A DNA stretch of 64,000 nt from Sutterella faecalis. GTDB taxonomy: Bacteria > Pseudomonadota > Gammaproteobacteria > Burkholderiales > Burkholderiaceae_F. The first letter of the stretch is position 1, and every line of letters begins with the position of its first letter. This document shows positions 1 through 8,374 of this stretch, one piece after another. The notes beneath the pieces are model-generated. The model saw nothing but the letters and a program-made list of their open reading frames with translations. It had not been told where the DNA came from and did not search any database. The stretch covers positions 1,612,001-1,676,000 of the forward strand of contig NZ_CP040882.1 in NCBI RefSeq assembly GCF_006337085.1. Direction: 5' to 3'. A program made the position numbers and the translations under genes.

Positions 1-891
1 AGCAGGATCAGCCGCATGAATGGCGTCAAAGGGAGACCAGGCAGCCTTCGCCGTATCGTAAAAGCGGTGCGCCGCAAGCGACCAGCGGACAATGAGAGGG
101 CCCTTGAGCTTCCAATCGCCCCCATCCTCGCCCTCGGCATCCATGAATCGCAGCGCCTCGGTCTGGCGCCGGATGCCCGGCATCGCGGGATGAAGCCCGA
201 TCACCGGACGCACGCCGGCCTCTCTCAGACGCTTCATCAAGCGGGGCGTCAGAAGTTCGTAGTTGCGGAATTCCGCGGCGAGGAGAAGCCCGGCCCCCGG
301 CGCCTGAAGCGCATTGAGGAATGCACCGATTTTTTCAATCAGCGCCACCCTTGACTCGGTGCTTCTCAGTTCCGAATGCGGCAGGGGTGAAAACTGAAAG
401 ACCAGCGGCCCGCATTTCTGGCCGAGTCCCATGCGTACGGGACCGAGGAATCGATCTGCCGCTGCATGTACATTCAAAAAAAGCGGATTGGGTCCCGTAG
501 GGATCCCCCGGTCATTGCGCAGATACGGATCCGTCACATCCCTCGGCGCCTTCACGAGAAAGCGGAAGTCTTCGGGCACCTGCCGGGCAAAGGCAGCAAA
601 GGCCGAAGCTGAAAGCGGCCGATAAAAATTTCTGTCGATCCCTACTGTTCTGAATAAAGGCGAAGCACTGTAGGCGGCGAGTCCGTCATTTGCAAGGTGC
701 TCGAGACCGCTTCCGCGGCTCCAGACAAGCCCGCGCCAGCCGGGAAAATTCCAGCTCGAGGTGCCGAGACGAATGGAAGACGGCAGCCTTCTCATCATCT
801 CTTTGAGCGCGCTGTCTGCAGGCTGCGGGAATACCGGGGCGCTCTCTGGCGGCGCATCATCAAAGAGCCCGGACGAATTCTCGGTAATCAT
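1..891 (-). CDS. DUF72 (YecE-like) family protein, 3' end beyond the window
   Basis: The reverse strand is open from an ATG at 891 to the window edge, so the C-terminus is missing. After about 40 residues comes the family N-terminal motif LGTSSWNFPGW, followed by FRTVGIDRNFYRPL and a run matching FRFLVKAPRDVTDP, all typical of the DUF72 TIM-barrel family (E. coli YecE). Later segments LAAEFRNYELL and GPLIVRWSL also fit the fold. The biochemical role of DUF72 is unknown. The 40-residue Pro/Ser-rich lead before the domain is longer than usual, so the start could be internal; no good ribosome-binding site precedes 891. The gene points away from the regulator at 1051. Confidence 0.82.
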   Translation of the reverse strand, partial: MITENSSGLFDDAPPESAPVFPQPADSALKEMMRRLPSSIRLGTSSWNFPGWRGLVWSRGSGLEHLANDGLAAYSASPLFRTVGIDRNFYRPLSASAFAAFARQVPEDFRFLVKAPRDVTDPYLRNDRGIPTGPNPLFLNVHAAADRFLGPVRMGLGQKCGPLVFQFSPLPHSELRSTESRVALIEKIGAFLNALQAPGAGLLLAAEFRNYELLTPRLMKRLREAGVRPVIGLHPAMPGIRRQTEALRFMDAEGEDGGDWKLKGPLIVRWSLAAHRFYDTAKAAWSPFDAIHAADPA

Positions 892-1050
892 TGTCGAAGC
901 TCTCGAAGAAAAAATGTGGGGAAAGACGGCGGCCTCGCAAATGACCGGGTTTTCGATCAGGGAGACGCGCCTTCAACTATATCCGCACATCGCCTGAAAT
1001 GGCCTAAAATCAATGGATTATTCTTTCACTTTGCTTCCCTTTGGTTTTGA

Positions 1051-1770
1051 ATGACTTCTATTGCTGATCCGCTTCTTTCACTTGACCCCGCAATGAGCGG
1101 CACCGCCGACGAGCGCCTTGTCTGGGTAGTGGACGATGACGACGTAAGAGAGTCGCTCTCATTTGCGCTTCAGCTGCGCTACAAGACTGCCGCCTTTCCA
1201 TCGGCGCTTGCATTTCTTTCGCGCGCGGATCTTGACCGCCCGGGCTGTCTCGTCATTGCCGACGATATGGCTCAAACGGCATCCGGAAGCATTCAGGACG
1301 AACTCGCGCGGCTCAGAAGCCCCGTCTCCGTGATTATTCTCACGAAGGAAACGGACCTGCGCACGGCCGTCAGGTACCTGCAGATGGGGGCCGTCAGCGT
1401 GCTTGAAAAGCCGGTCGACCCCGAGGAACTCGACCATGCGGTCGACCTCGGTCTCGAGCGCTCCATTCTTCGCGACCGGCGCTACCGCCTCGAACGCCTT
1501 TTCGAGACGCTCTCGCGGCGCGAACGCCAGATCTTCGTCCTCGTCTGCCAGGGCCTGAGAAACGGCGACATCGCCGAACTACTTCAACTCTCGCAGCGCA
1601 CGGTTGAAGTTCACCGCGCGCACATCAGCCGCAAACTCGGCAACGCCTCGCCCATCCGGCTTCTCTACGAACTCACTCAAACCCTGGGCGGAAACATCAT
1701 CCACGCCGAATTCGACGGTCTTGATCCGCAGAAGCTTCTAAGCGCCATATCAGCGGGTGAAGCGGGCTGA
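1051..1770 (+). CDS. FixJ/NarL-type response regulator with atypical receiver loop
   Basis: A 239-residue two-domain regulator. The receiver starts at WVVDDDD (residues 25-31), the most likely phosphoacceptor is Asp71 in IADDM, and Thr98 and Lys120 (EKPVD) complete the switch residues. The proline usually four residues after the aspartate is absent and the loop reads DDMAQTASG, so the alignment around Asp71 is ambiguous. A LuxR-type helix-turn-helix lies at about 150-215 (LSRRERQIF...SQRTVEVHRAHISRKL). FixJ-like proteins normally pair with a sensor kinase, but none is nearby. An ATG at 1093 would also leave a complete receiver and may be the true start. Its target is not evident. Confidence 0.85.
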   Translation: MTSIADPLLSLDPAMSGTADERLVWVVDDDDVRESLSFALQLRYKTAAFPSALAFLSRADLDRPGCLVIADDMAQTASGSIQDELARLRSPVSVIILTKETDLRTAVRYLQMGAVSVLEKPVDPEELDHAVDLGLERSILRDRRYRLERLFETLSRRERQIFVLVCQGLRNGDIAELLQLSQRTVEVHRAHISRKLGNASPIRLLYELTQTLGGNIIHAEFDGLDPQKLLSAISAGEAG

Positions 1771-1897
1771 CTTTTCGCCGAAGCTACAGCCCGCATAAAA
1801 GAAGGCCGCCCGGAAGACGCAATCCAGAGCGGCCAATCCCACTTTATCGGGCACCCATTCTGTGACCCGGGCGCCCGTTGGAGTCAACTCAAATCGG

Positions 1898-2473
1898 TTA
1901 GTAGCCCATCATGCCGCGATGATGCATGCGAGGACCATTCATGGGGCAGTCGGGGTTCCCCGGAACGCCGTCCATGCCGGGGCACCCGGGACCGAAGCCA
2001 TGGAAGCCCTGCGGGCCGCGGTAGCCGCGATGCATGCCGTGGCCGGCATGCTGCTGCTCAAAGCTCTCGAGCACGTACTTCTGTTCGGGAGAGAGAACCT
2101 TGAAGAGTTCCGTACGGGCAGTTGCGGCCTTCTCAAGCAGATCCGCACGAACCTTGGCAACCTGAGCGCGGCGCTCGAGGCGGCTCTGTTCATCAACGGC
2201 GGGCTTGTTGAACTCTACGCCGGGCATCATGTCGAGCGCCGTGCGGGCATCGACATAAGCCTTCCAGGCGCCCTGCTGTTCAGGCGTAATGGTGACGAGA
2301 CGAGCCACGGCTTCCCAGCCGGCCGCCTGATAGTCCTGCGAAGCATAGCCCGCGCAGGGCATGCCGTCGCGGAACTGGCCGTCATGGTGCCAGGGACCGG
2401 CAATGGCAGCGGTACCCACGCAAAGCGCTCCGACAGCGGCAAGCGACGCGATGATCTTGTGACTCTTTTTCAT
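1898..2473 (-). CDS. Spy/CpxP-like periplasmic LTXXQ-family protein with His/Met-rich tail
   Basis: This 191-residue protein begins with a clear Sec signal peptide (MKKSHKIIASLAAVGALCVG, cleavage near AIA-GPW). The mature part is helical and carries two LTXXQ-like motifs, ITPEQ and LSPEQ, the hallmark of the Spy/CpxP family of periplasmic chaperones and stress sensors. The C-terminal 45 residues are rich in Gly, His, Met and Pro with HHRGMM near the end, which suggests metal binding. Members often respond to envelope stress or copper and zinc. It stands alone between assT and the regulator at 1051, and no Cpx-type operator was identified. The family call is good; metal binding is inference. 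Confidence 0.82.
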   Translation of the reverse strand: MKKSHKIIASLAAVGALCVGTAAIAGPWHHDGQFRDGMPCAGYASQDYQAAGWEAVARLVTITPEQQGAWKAYVDARTALDMMPGVEFNKPAVDEQSRLERRAQVAKVRADLLEKAATARTELFKVLSPEQKYVLESFEQQHAGHGMHRGYRGPQGFHGFGPGCPGMDGVPGNPDCPMNGPRMHHRGMMGY

Positions 2474-2715
2474 GTTTTCTACTCCTCATGGTGCTCGAAC
2501 CGGAAAATCCGGGAAAGCGCGTTTTCAAGCGCGCTCTTTGTCGAGAAGCGCCTCTTGATGAGATGATTGTGCCTCAGGCTCTAGGAGAAACCTCTTACCA
2601 ACCTTGACGGTCTGTAAGGAGCTATTTCTTCTTCCCCACGCCGTAGCCTCCGATTTCGCTGAATTGCGGGATCCTGAATTGCCGCGAATCCCGCATCAGA
2701 CAAAGCTTCAGGAAG

Positions 2716-2746
2716 GGAATCCCGTCGCGCCGTGCTCCGGGATTCC
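2716..2746 (-). terminator. Candidate hairpin downstream of assT
   Basis: A perfect 9-bp inverted repeat (GGAATCCCG / CGGGATTCC) with a 13-nt loop lies 26 nt past the assT stop. No strong U-run follows on the minus strand, so it may stabilise the 3' end rather than terminate by itself. The rest of 2474-2771 holds no recognisable gene. Confidence 0.4.
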
Positions 2747-2771
2747 GACTTCTCATGACCGCCAACAGTTT

Positions 2772-4580
2772 TTACTCTTTGAACGCTTTGCCGAGATCAA
2801 TGGCAAGCGCGCGGTAGCCCATCGATCCCCGGATCTGCATTTCAAACACAGGATCCTTTCCGCCGCGGCGGAATTCCGTGAGAACAGGATTCACGCCCGT
2901 CTTGTCCTGAACGCCGATCGATGCCCAGTAGACGAGAAGCGAATCCTTGTCGGCCTCATATTCGACCGAAGACGTAATGGCGCTGTAGAGCGCGTGGCCG
3001 CGGTTCTTGCCGTACTCCCAGATCTGCTCAACGGTCCCTTTCTTTTCGTCGATGCGGTACATCACCGCACGACTGTATTTGTCCTTCGGGTTTTCAGGCT
3101 GCTTGAAGGCCCGGCCGTCGCCGTTGTCAAAGACCGTCACGACGGAGATGCCCGGCTCGGAGAGTTCGTCCACCTTCCAGCCCGTATGCTGCGTCCAGGT
3201 CCAGTCAAAGTCGCCTTCGCACTTGCCGATGCGGCAGGGGATGGGCTTGCCGTCCTTATCAACGGGCGTAAGCACCTTCTCGCGCAGCTTTCCGTTCCAG
3301 CCGTTGGGCGCACCCAGAATCCACTTCACTTCCTTGTCGCGGCCGATCTTGATCACCGCGGACTGGTGGCGCGAGGAGATGATGATGGAGTCGTCCGCCT
3401 TGTCGTAGTCGACGGAATTCACATGCGCCCAGTTGCGCCCGGCGCCCGTGCCGGCAATGTCGCCGAAGGCGTGCTTCGCCTCAAGCCTTGCGAGCTGTTC
3501 GGCCGACAGGGTCTTCCCGGTCTGCTCGAGATCGACATTGAGGCAGACCGCACCCTGGTCGATCGACTTGATGACGATGCTGCGGTTGGGGTCGAGAATT
3601 TCAAAGAGGCGCCAGTCGTCGACGACGCGGCCCGCGGAATCCACTTCAGCGATCACGTCGCGCACGGTGTGCACGTGCGTGCCGTCGGCGCGCTTCAGGT
3701 CCGCCGCGGATACGCGAAGGAAGTAGTGCCCGTCAGGGCCCACTGCCATGGCGTGGCTGAAATCCGCATAGCCGTCAGGAAGGACTCGATTGAAGATCTC
3801 CCGCCCCATGAGGTCGTACTTCACATAGCGCTGGCCGTACCCCCAGGTGAGCGCACCATCCTCATTCTGATGGAACCCCATCATGATGCCGGCCTTGTTG
3901 AGGCTTCTCGGATCGTAGATGGCCGAGGGCTGCATGTACCAGCGCACGTCGCCCCTGGTGTCGACGATGGCGTTCTGCGGGTAGTTGTTCCACTGAAGCG
4001 CGCCGCCCGTCGGGTTGTTCCAGACTGCGCGGCTTCCCTTGGGAGACTCGGGCAGCAGATTGTTGATGAGATAGAGCCGGTCGCCGAAGCCCTTGGCGGC
4101 CGGCGTCACGATCTTCGTATCAAAGGTCTTGACGGGACGGCCGTGCGTCCAGGAGGGATCCAGATAAACGGGCGGCGTCCAGATGCGGTAGGTCTCCGTC
4201 TTTTCAACCGGACCTGCCATCGTCTTCTTCGTCCACTTCACCTCGATCTCATTCAGATATTCCGGATAAAGGCCGAAGACGGGAATGCCGCCATAGGTGC
4301 GAAGCGCGGTCGGCCCGACATCGTAGGCAATTTCCGCGCCTCCCTTTTTGGGAACAATGCGCACGTGAGCCTTGAGGAGCACCTCGCCGCCATTGCGGAT
4401 AACGGCAGTGAGCGGCGCAATGTCATACGGATTCACAACCACTTCGCCGAGCTCGCCCTGCCGCTGGAAATTCACCTGGGTTCCGCTCGGACCGCCCACG
4501 GCCAGTACGGCCGAAGGCGCTGCGACGAGAAAAGCAGCGCTGATCGCGCAGGCAATGCGGCAAAGTTCATTTCGAGTCAT
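2772..4580 (-). CDS. assT: Periplasmic arylsulfate sulfotransferase
   Basis: AssT moves sulfate from one phenolic sulfate ester to another phenol without PAPS. The ATG at 4580 is preceded by AGAGGAG and opens a signal peptide (MTRNELCRIACAISAAFLVA), giving 602 residues, the usual family size. The four catalytic positions known from E. coli AssT are present: His276 (SHAMAV), His386 (AHVN), Arg404 (SSRHQS) and the sulfurylated His at 465 (QHTGW). The pair Cys449/Cys454 (CRIGKC) matches the conserved structural disulfide. The dedicated DsbL/DsbI oxidase pair often found beside assT is not in the window. A long dyad at 4642-4672 lies in its leader. Likely role: handling phenol or bile-type sulfate esters in the gut. 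Confidence 0.93.
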   Translation of the reverse strand: MTRNELCRIACAISAAFLVAAPSAVLAVGGPSGTQVNFQRQGELGEVVVNPYDIAPLTAVIRNGGEVLLKAHVRIVPKKGGAEIAYDVGPTALRTYGGIPVFGLYPEYLNEIEVKWTKKTMAGPVEKTETYRIWTPPVYLDPSWTHGRPVKTFDTKIVTPAAKGFGDRLYLINNLLPESPKGSRAVWNNPTGGALQWNNYPQNAIVDTRGDVRWYMQPSAIYDPRSLNKAGIMMGFHQNEDGALTWGYGQRYVKYDLMGREIFNRVLPDGYADFSHAMAVGPDGHYFLRVSAADLKRADGTHVHTVRDVIAEVDSAGRVVDDWRLFEILDPNRSIVIKSIDQGAVCLNVDLEQTGKTLSAEQLARLEAKHAFGDIAGTGAGRNWAHVNSVDYDKADDSIIISSRHQSAVIKIGRDKEVKWILGAPNGWNGKLREKVLTPVDKDGKPIPCRIGKCEGDFDWTWTQHTGWKVDELSEPGISVVTVFDNGDGRAFKQPENPKDKYSRAVMYRIDEKKGTVEQIWEYGKNRGHALYSAITSSVEYEADKDSLLVYWASIGVQDKTGVNPVLTEFRRGGKDPVFEMQIRGSMGYRALAIDLGKAFKE

Positions 4581-4925
4581 GACAAGGCTCCTCTTGCTGA
4601 GAATGAAGTCCGGCGCGCATCCATCCCTGATGCAATGCGCATTCAACCGGATGCTTCCATTATCCGGTTGAAGCCTTCCGGGAAGCTGAAGAACGCGGAG
4701 GAATGGGAGCTTCTTCTCTCAAGGCTTTCCCGTACCGGGTTTCCTCGCCCGAGGCCGCTCTGCCCCGCCCCAGGAAAAAACAGCTTTCCGTGAAACCTCT
4801 CCCCGGACCGAACGCACTAAAATTGCGGGATTTTCTCGAACCCTGACTGCTGCAGAGCAATCACTCGTCTCCGGCTCCAGTCAACGAACCCAAGATTTTT
4901 CATTCTTCATCGAGACTTACCCGCC
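4581..4925. other. Divergent intergenic region assT / purB
   Basis: This 345-nt stretch separates the divergent assT and purB genes. It holds the assT ribosome-binding site, the dyad at 4642-4672 and a TAAAAT box near 4817 that could be a purB -10 element. No coding frame in it resembles a real gene. Confidence 0.6.
4642..4672 (-). promoter_or_regulatory. Perfect dyad in the assT leader, operator-like
   Basis: Eleven-base arms TTCAACCGGAT and ATCCGGTTGAA surround a 9-nt spacer, 62 nt upstream of the assT start. No U-run follows on either strand, so an operator or a 5' RNA hairpin is more likely than a terminator. The cognate regulator is unknown. Confidence 0.5.
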
Positions 4926-6293
4926 ATGGCGCTTAATCCTCTTACCGCTCTTTCCCCGCTTGACGGCCGCTATTCCCGCCAGTGCGACTCTCTGCGCGGC
5001 ATCTTCTCCGAATATGCCTTCATGAACGCACGCGTTCGCGTTGAAGTCGAATGGCTGATCGCGCTCTCCGAAGCCGGCTTTGCGGAACTCCCGCACCTGT
5101 CGGACCACGGAAAGGCGTTCCTGCGCGGTCTTGCCGACAACTTCTCTCTCGAAGACTGCGAAGCCGTGAAGACGATCGAGAAGACCACCAATCACGACGT
5201 GAAGGCGGTCGAATACTGGATCAAGGGCCAGGTTGAGCATGACGACGAACTGAGAAGCGCCGCTGAGTTCGTGCACTTCGCCTGCACCTCGGAAGACATC
5301 AACAACACGAGCCACGCGCTGATGCTGATCAAGGGCCGCACCGAACTCGTGGCGTTCCTCAAGCGCATCCACAGCATCATCGCCAACTACGCGCACGCCT
5401 GGGCCGACATCTCGATGCTCTCGCGCACCCACGGTCAGACCGCTTCTCCGACGACCGTCGGCAAGGAATTCGCCAACGTCGCCGTGCGTCTCGGCCGCGT
5501 GATCGAGGCTATCGAAAACGTGAAGATCTACGCCAAGATGAACGGCGCCGTCGGCAACTACAACGCGCACCTCATCGCCTATCCGGACTTCGACTGGGAA
5601 TCCTTCTCGAGGAAGGTGGTCGAGGAACGCCTCGGCGCCACCTTCAATACGCACACGATTCAGATCGAGCCCCATGACTACATGGCCGAGCTCTTCATGC
5701 AGATCGAGCGCGCCAACACGATTCTCATCGACTTCGACCGCGACGTCTGGGGCTACATCTCCATGCACTTCTTCCGCCAGAAGCTGAAGGAAGGTGAAGT
5801 CGGCTCCTCGACCATGCCGCACAAGGTGAATCCGATCGACTTCGAAAATTCCGAAGGCAACCTCGGTCTCGCCAACGCCGTTCTCGGCCACCTGGCCGGA
5901 AAGCTTCCAATCTCCCGCTGGCAGCGCGACCTGACGGACTCAACGGTTCTGCGCAACCTCGGCGTGGCCTTCGGCTATTCGTTCGTGGGCTACAGCGCCC
6001 TTGAGCGCGGCCTCGGCAAGCTTCAGGTGAATGAAGCCATGATTGCCCGCGACCTCGACGCCGCCTGGGAAGTGCTCGCCGAAGCGGTTCAGACCGTGAT
6101 GCGCCGCTACGGCGTTCCGCACCCCTACGAGCAGTTGAAGGCCCTCACGCGCGGCAAGGACGGCATCAACGAAGCCACCATCCGCACCTTCATCGAAGGT
6201 CTCGAGATTCCGGCCGACGCCAAGGCGCGCCTCATGGAGCTCACGCCCGCCACCTATATCGGCAAGGCCCGCGAACTCGCCCGCCGCTGCTGA
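4926..6293 (+). CDS. purB: Adenylosuccinate lyase
   Basis: PurB cleaves SAICAR to AICAR and adenylosuccinate to AMP, each time releasing fumarate. The 455-residue length equals the E. coli enzyme (456). The N-terminus LTALSPLDGRY, the general acid region SRTHGQTASPTT near residue 170 and the fumarase/aspartase signature GSSTMPHKVNPIDFEN near residue 295 are all intact. The gene is single, followed by a short hairpin and a strong terminator before the convergent modC. Nothing is unusual in it. Confidence 0.98.
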   Translation: MALNPLTALSPLDGRYSRQCDSLRGIFSEYAFMNARVRVEVEWLIALSEAGFAELPHLSDHGKAFLRGLADNFSLEDCEAVKTIEKTTNHDVKAVEYWIKGQVEHDDELRSAAEFVHFACTSEDINNTSHALMLIKGRTELVAFLKRIHSIIANYAHAWADISMLSRTHGQTASPTTVGKEFANVAVRLGRVIEAIENVKIYAKMNGAVGNYNAHLIAYPDFDWESFSRKVVEERLGATFNTHTIQIEPHDYMAELFMQIERANTILIDFDRDVWGYISMHFFRQKLKEGEVGSSTMPHKVNPIDFENSEGNLGLANAVLGHLAGKLPISRWQRDLTDSTVLRNLGVAFGYSFVGYSALERGLGKLQVNEAMIARDLDAAWEVLAEAVQTVMRRYGVPHPYEQLKALTRGKDGINEATIRTFIEGLEIPADAKARLMELTPATYIGKARELARRC

Positions 6294-6355
6294 TCATCTC
6301 GCCGCTTCTTTGCTCCGGAGCGTCTTTGTGAGGCGCTCCGGACAAAAAATGCTTC

Positions 6356-6393
6356 AAAAAGGCAGGTCTCCCTCCCGGAGGCCTGCCTTTTTT
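6356..6393. terminator. Bidirectional terminator between purB and modC
   Basis: A GGCAGG...CCTGCC stem is flanked by A5 on the left and T6 on the right, so it can end transcription from both convergent genes. A second 9-bp hairpin without a U-run (TCCGGAGCG / CGCTCCGGA, 6314-6342) lies just after the purB stop. Confidence 0.85.
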
Positions 6394-6402
6394 CTCTCCG
6401 GC

Positions 6403-7503
6403 TCAAGCAATGACGGCCGTCGCCTTGACCAACGCCCAGACCGGAAGCCCCGGTTTAAGCCCGAGGGCGGCAGTCGACTCCCGCAGAATCCGCGCTAATA
6501 GAACATCCCTTCCTTCGCGGCTTCTGAGCTTCACAATCTGATAGGCCTTTTCGGGCCCGCAGGGCTCACCGATTTCCTCAACCGCTGTGGGAATCGCATT
6601 GCGGATGGAAAGGTTCTCAGGTCTCTCAAGCGCGATGCTCACGTCCCTCGCGAGCACCCGCAGACGAAGCCCGGCGCCTTTGGGAACATTTCCGGCAACA
6701 GCGTCAAAAACCCAGCCGTCGGTGCGGATCATGGCAGAGCGCCATTCGGGCGAAACGCTTTCAACCACGCCTTCGAGCACGACGGCCGCGCCTTCCTCCA
6801 TATCGACGGGGAGCCGGACATTGCCGAGAACGTCGGCAAGCGGCCCGGACGCCCGCACATGGCCGTCAGCCATCACGACGAGATTGTCGGCAAGCCTTGC
6901 CATCTCGTCGGCCGAGTGCGTCACATAGAGAATCGGCACCCGCAGTTCATTTCTGAGCTTTTCAAGCCAGGGGAGAATCTCGCGCTTTCTCGCGAAATCG
7001 AGTGCCGCAAGGGGCTCGTCCATAAGGAGAATGTCGGGCCTGAGGCAAAGCGCTCTCGCGATGGCGCAGCGCTGCCGTTCGCCCCCGGAGAGTTCGGATA
7101 CGCGGCGCTTCAGAAGATGCCCGATGCCTAAAAGGTCAACCGCTTCATCAAGGCGCTTTCTGCCGTCAGGCACCTTTGCGCGCTCAAGCCCGAAGGTGAG
7201 GTTTCTTTCGACATTGAGGTGCGCGAAGAGGCTTGCCTCCTGAAATACATAGCCGAGACTACGCTCATAGGTCGGGCGGAAGATGCGCTTCTCGTCGTCC
7301 TGCCAGACTTCGCTTCCGATTCGCACGAGCCCCTCAGCGCGTTCAAGACCCGCAACGCACCGGAGCACTGTTGTCTTGCCGCAGCCCGAAGGGCCGAAAA
7401 GCACCGTAATGCCCTCGCCCGGAACCCGGATGTCCGCTTCGAGCGTAAAGCCGGTGCTGCGGGCAAGATGAAGGCGCACTTCGCCGAAATGTTCCTCAGT
7501 CAT
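6403..7503 (-). CDS. modC: Molybdate ABC transporter ATP-binding protein
   Basis: ModC energises molybdate import. It has Walker A FGPSGCGKTT, the ABC signature LSGGERQR, Walker B ILLMDEP and the H-loop VTHS, followed by a C-terminal Mop/TOBE-type domain (about residues 230-366) as in ModC proteins. The ATG at 7503 is preferred to the one at 7512 because GGGAGGA then lies 9 nt upstream. The gene is 17 nt downstream of modB and last in modABC, ending at a bidirectional terminator. Confidence 0.95.
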   Translation of the reverse strand: MTEEHFGEVRLHLARSTGFTLEADIRVPGEGITVLFGPSGCGKTTVLRCVAGLERAEGLVRIGSEVWQDDEKRIFRPTYERSLGYVFQEASLFAHLNVERNLTFGLERAKVPDGRKRLDEAVDLLGIGHLLKRRVSELSGGERQRCAIARALCLRPDILLMDEPLAALDFARKREILPWLEKLRNELRVPILYVTHSADEMARLADNLVVMADGHVRASGPLADVLGNVRLPVDMEEGAAVVLEGVVESVSPEWRSAMIRTDGWVFDAVAGNVPKGAGLRLRVLARDVSIALERPENLSIRNAIPTAVEEIGEPCGPEKAYQIVKLRSREGRDVLLARILRESTAALGLKPGLPVWALVKATAVIA

Positions 7504-7520
7504 GTCTCGCATTCCTCCCG

Positions 7521-8213
7521 TCAGGCCTTTTCCGTTCGCTTGTTGAGAATATTGAGCGTCATGAGAACGATGAAGCTGAAGATGAGCATGCCGCCCGCGA
7601 GCACATGCGCCTTCGAATATTCCATCGCCTCAACATAGGTGTAGATCTCGGTCGAGACCACCTGGGTCTTCCCCGGAATATTGCCGCCGATCATCAGTAC
7701 GACGCCGAATTCGCCGATGGTATGCGCAAACGTCATGAGAACGCCCGTGATGATCCCCGGGCGCGCGAGCGGCATCACGACGTGCAGAAATGCATCCAGA
7801 GGCCGGCAGCGAAGCGTCGCCGCCACTTCCATGGGACGGTCGCCGATGCCCTCAAAGGCGGTAACGAGCGGCTGAACCATAAAGGGGAGCGAATAGACGA
7901 CCGAACCGATGACGAGACCGGGGAAGCTGAAGTTGAGTACGCCGAGGCCGAGGGACTCCGTCAGCGCGCCCAGAGGTCCGTGAGGTCCGAGCGCCACCAG
8001 AATGTAGAAGCCCAGAACGGAGGGAGGCAGCACGAGCGGGAGCGTCACGACGGCATTCACCGCCGAACACCAGCGGCTCCTCGCGCGCGCAAGCCACCAG
8101 GCAAGCGGCAGCCCGAGCACCAGAAGAATGCAGGTCGTTACAAAAGCCAGCTCGAGCGAGAGCAGAACCGGCTCGAGAGAGATGCCGTCAACGAGGTCCA
8201 GAAACCATTCCAC
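7521..8213 (-). CDS. modB: Molybdate ABC transporter permease
   Basis: ModB is the inner-membrane channel of the molybdate importer. The 230-residue protein starts with GTG and has about five membrane segments. The cytoplasmic coupling loop reads EVAATLRCRPLDAFLHVVMPLARPGI, matching the binding-protein-dependent permease signature (EAA loop) as in ModB. It sits between modA and modC. A hairpin separates it from modA, probably keeping permease levels below those of the binding protein. Confidence 0.95.
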   Translation of the reverse strand: MEWFLDLVDGISLEPVLLSLELAFVTTCILLVLGLPLAWWLARARSRWCSAVNAVVTLPLVLPPSVLGFYILVALGPHGPLGALTESLGLGVLNFSFPGLVIGSVVYSLPFMVQPLVTAFEGIGDRPMEVAATLRCRPLDAFLHVVMPLARPGIITGVLMTFAHTIGEFGVVLMIGGNIPGKTQVVSTEIYTYVEAMEYSKAHVLAGGMLIFSFIVLMTLNILNKRTEKA

Positions 8214-8337
8214 GATTTGAGCCCCTCAGTAATCCGTGCCGAAAGAGCCTGCCCGGAATAATGAAAAGCCGGAGAGTGCTTAGGGAAGCCCCCTCCGGGT
8301 AAAGTAGGCGTCCGTCTCAAGAACGCTGGAAACTGTG

Positions 8338-8364
8338 TCTCCGGCAAATGCACTTCGCCGGAGA
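8338..8364 (-). promoter_or_regulatory. Intercistronic hairpin between modA and modB
   Basis: Eight-base perfect arms (TCTCCGGC / GCCGGAGA) with an 11-nt loop begin 10 nt after the modA stop in a 161-nt gap. There is no U-run. A structure at this place is commonly a 3' stabiliser that raises the ratio of binding protein to permease; that role is inferred. Confidence 0.5.
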
Positions 8365-8374
8365 GATCAAAACA

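Noticed and set aside
2604..4793. A 729-codon open frame on the plus strand antisense to assT
   Set aside because: It mirrors the codon pattern of assT, has no family motifs, and assT on the other strand has a signal peptide, ribosome-binding site and complete active site.
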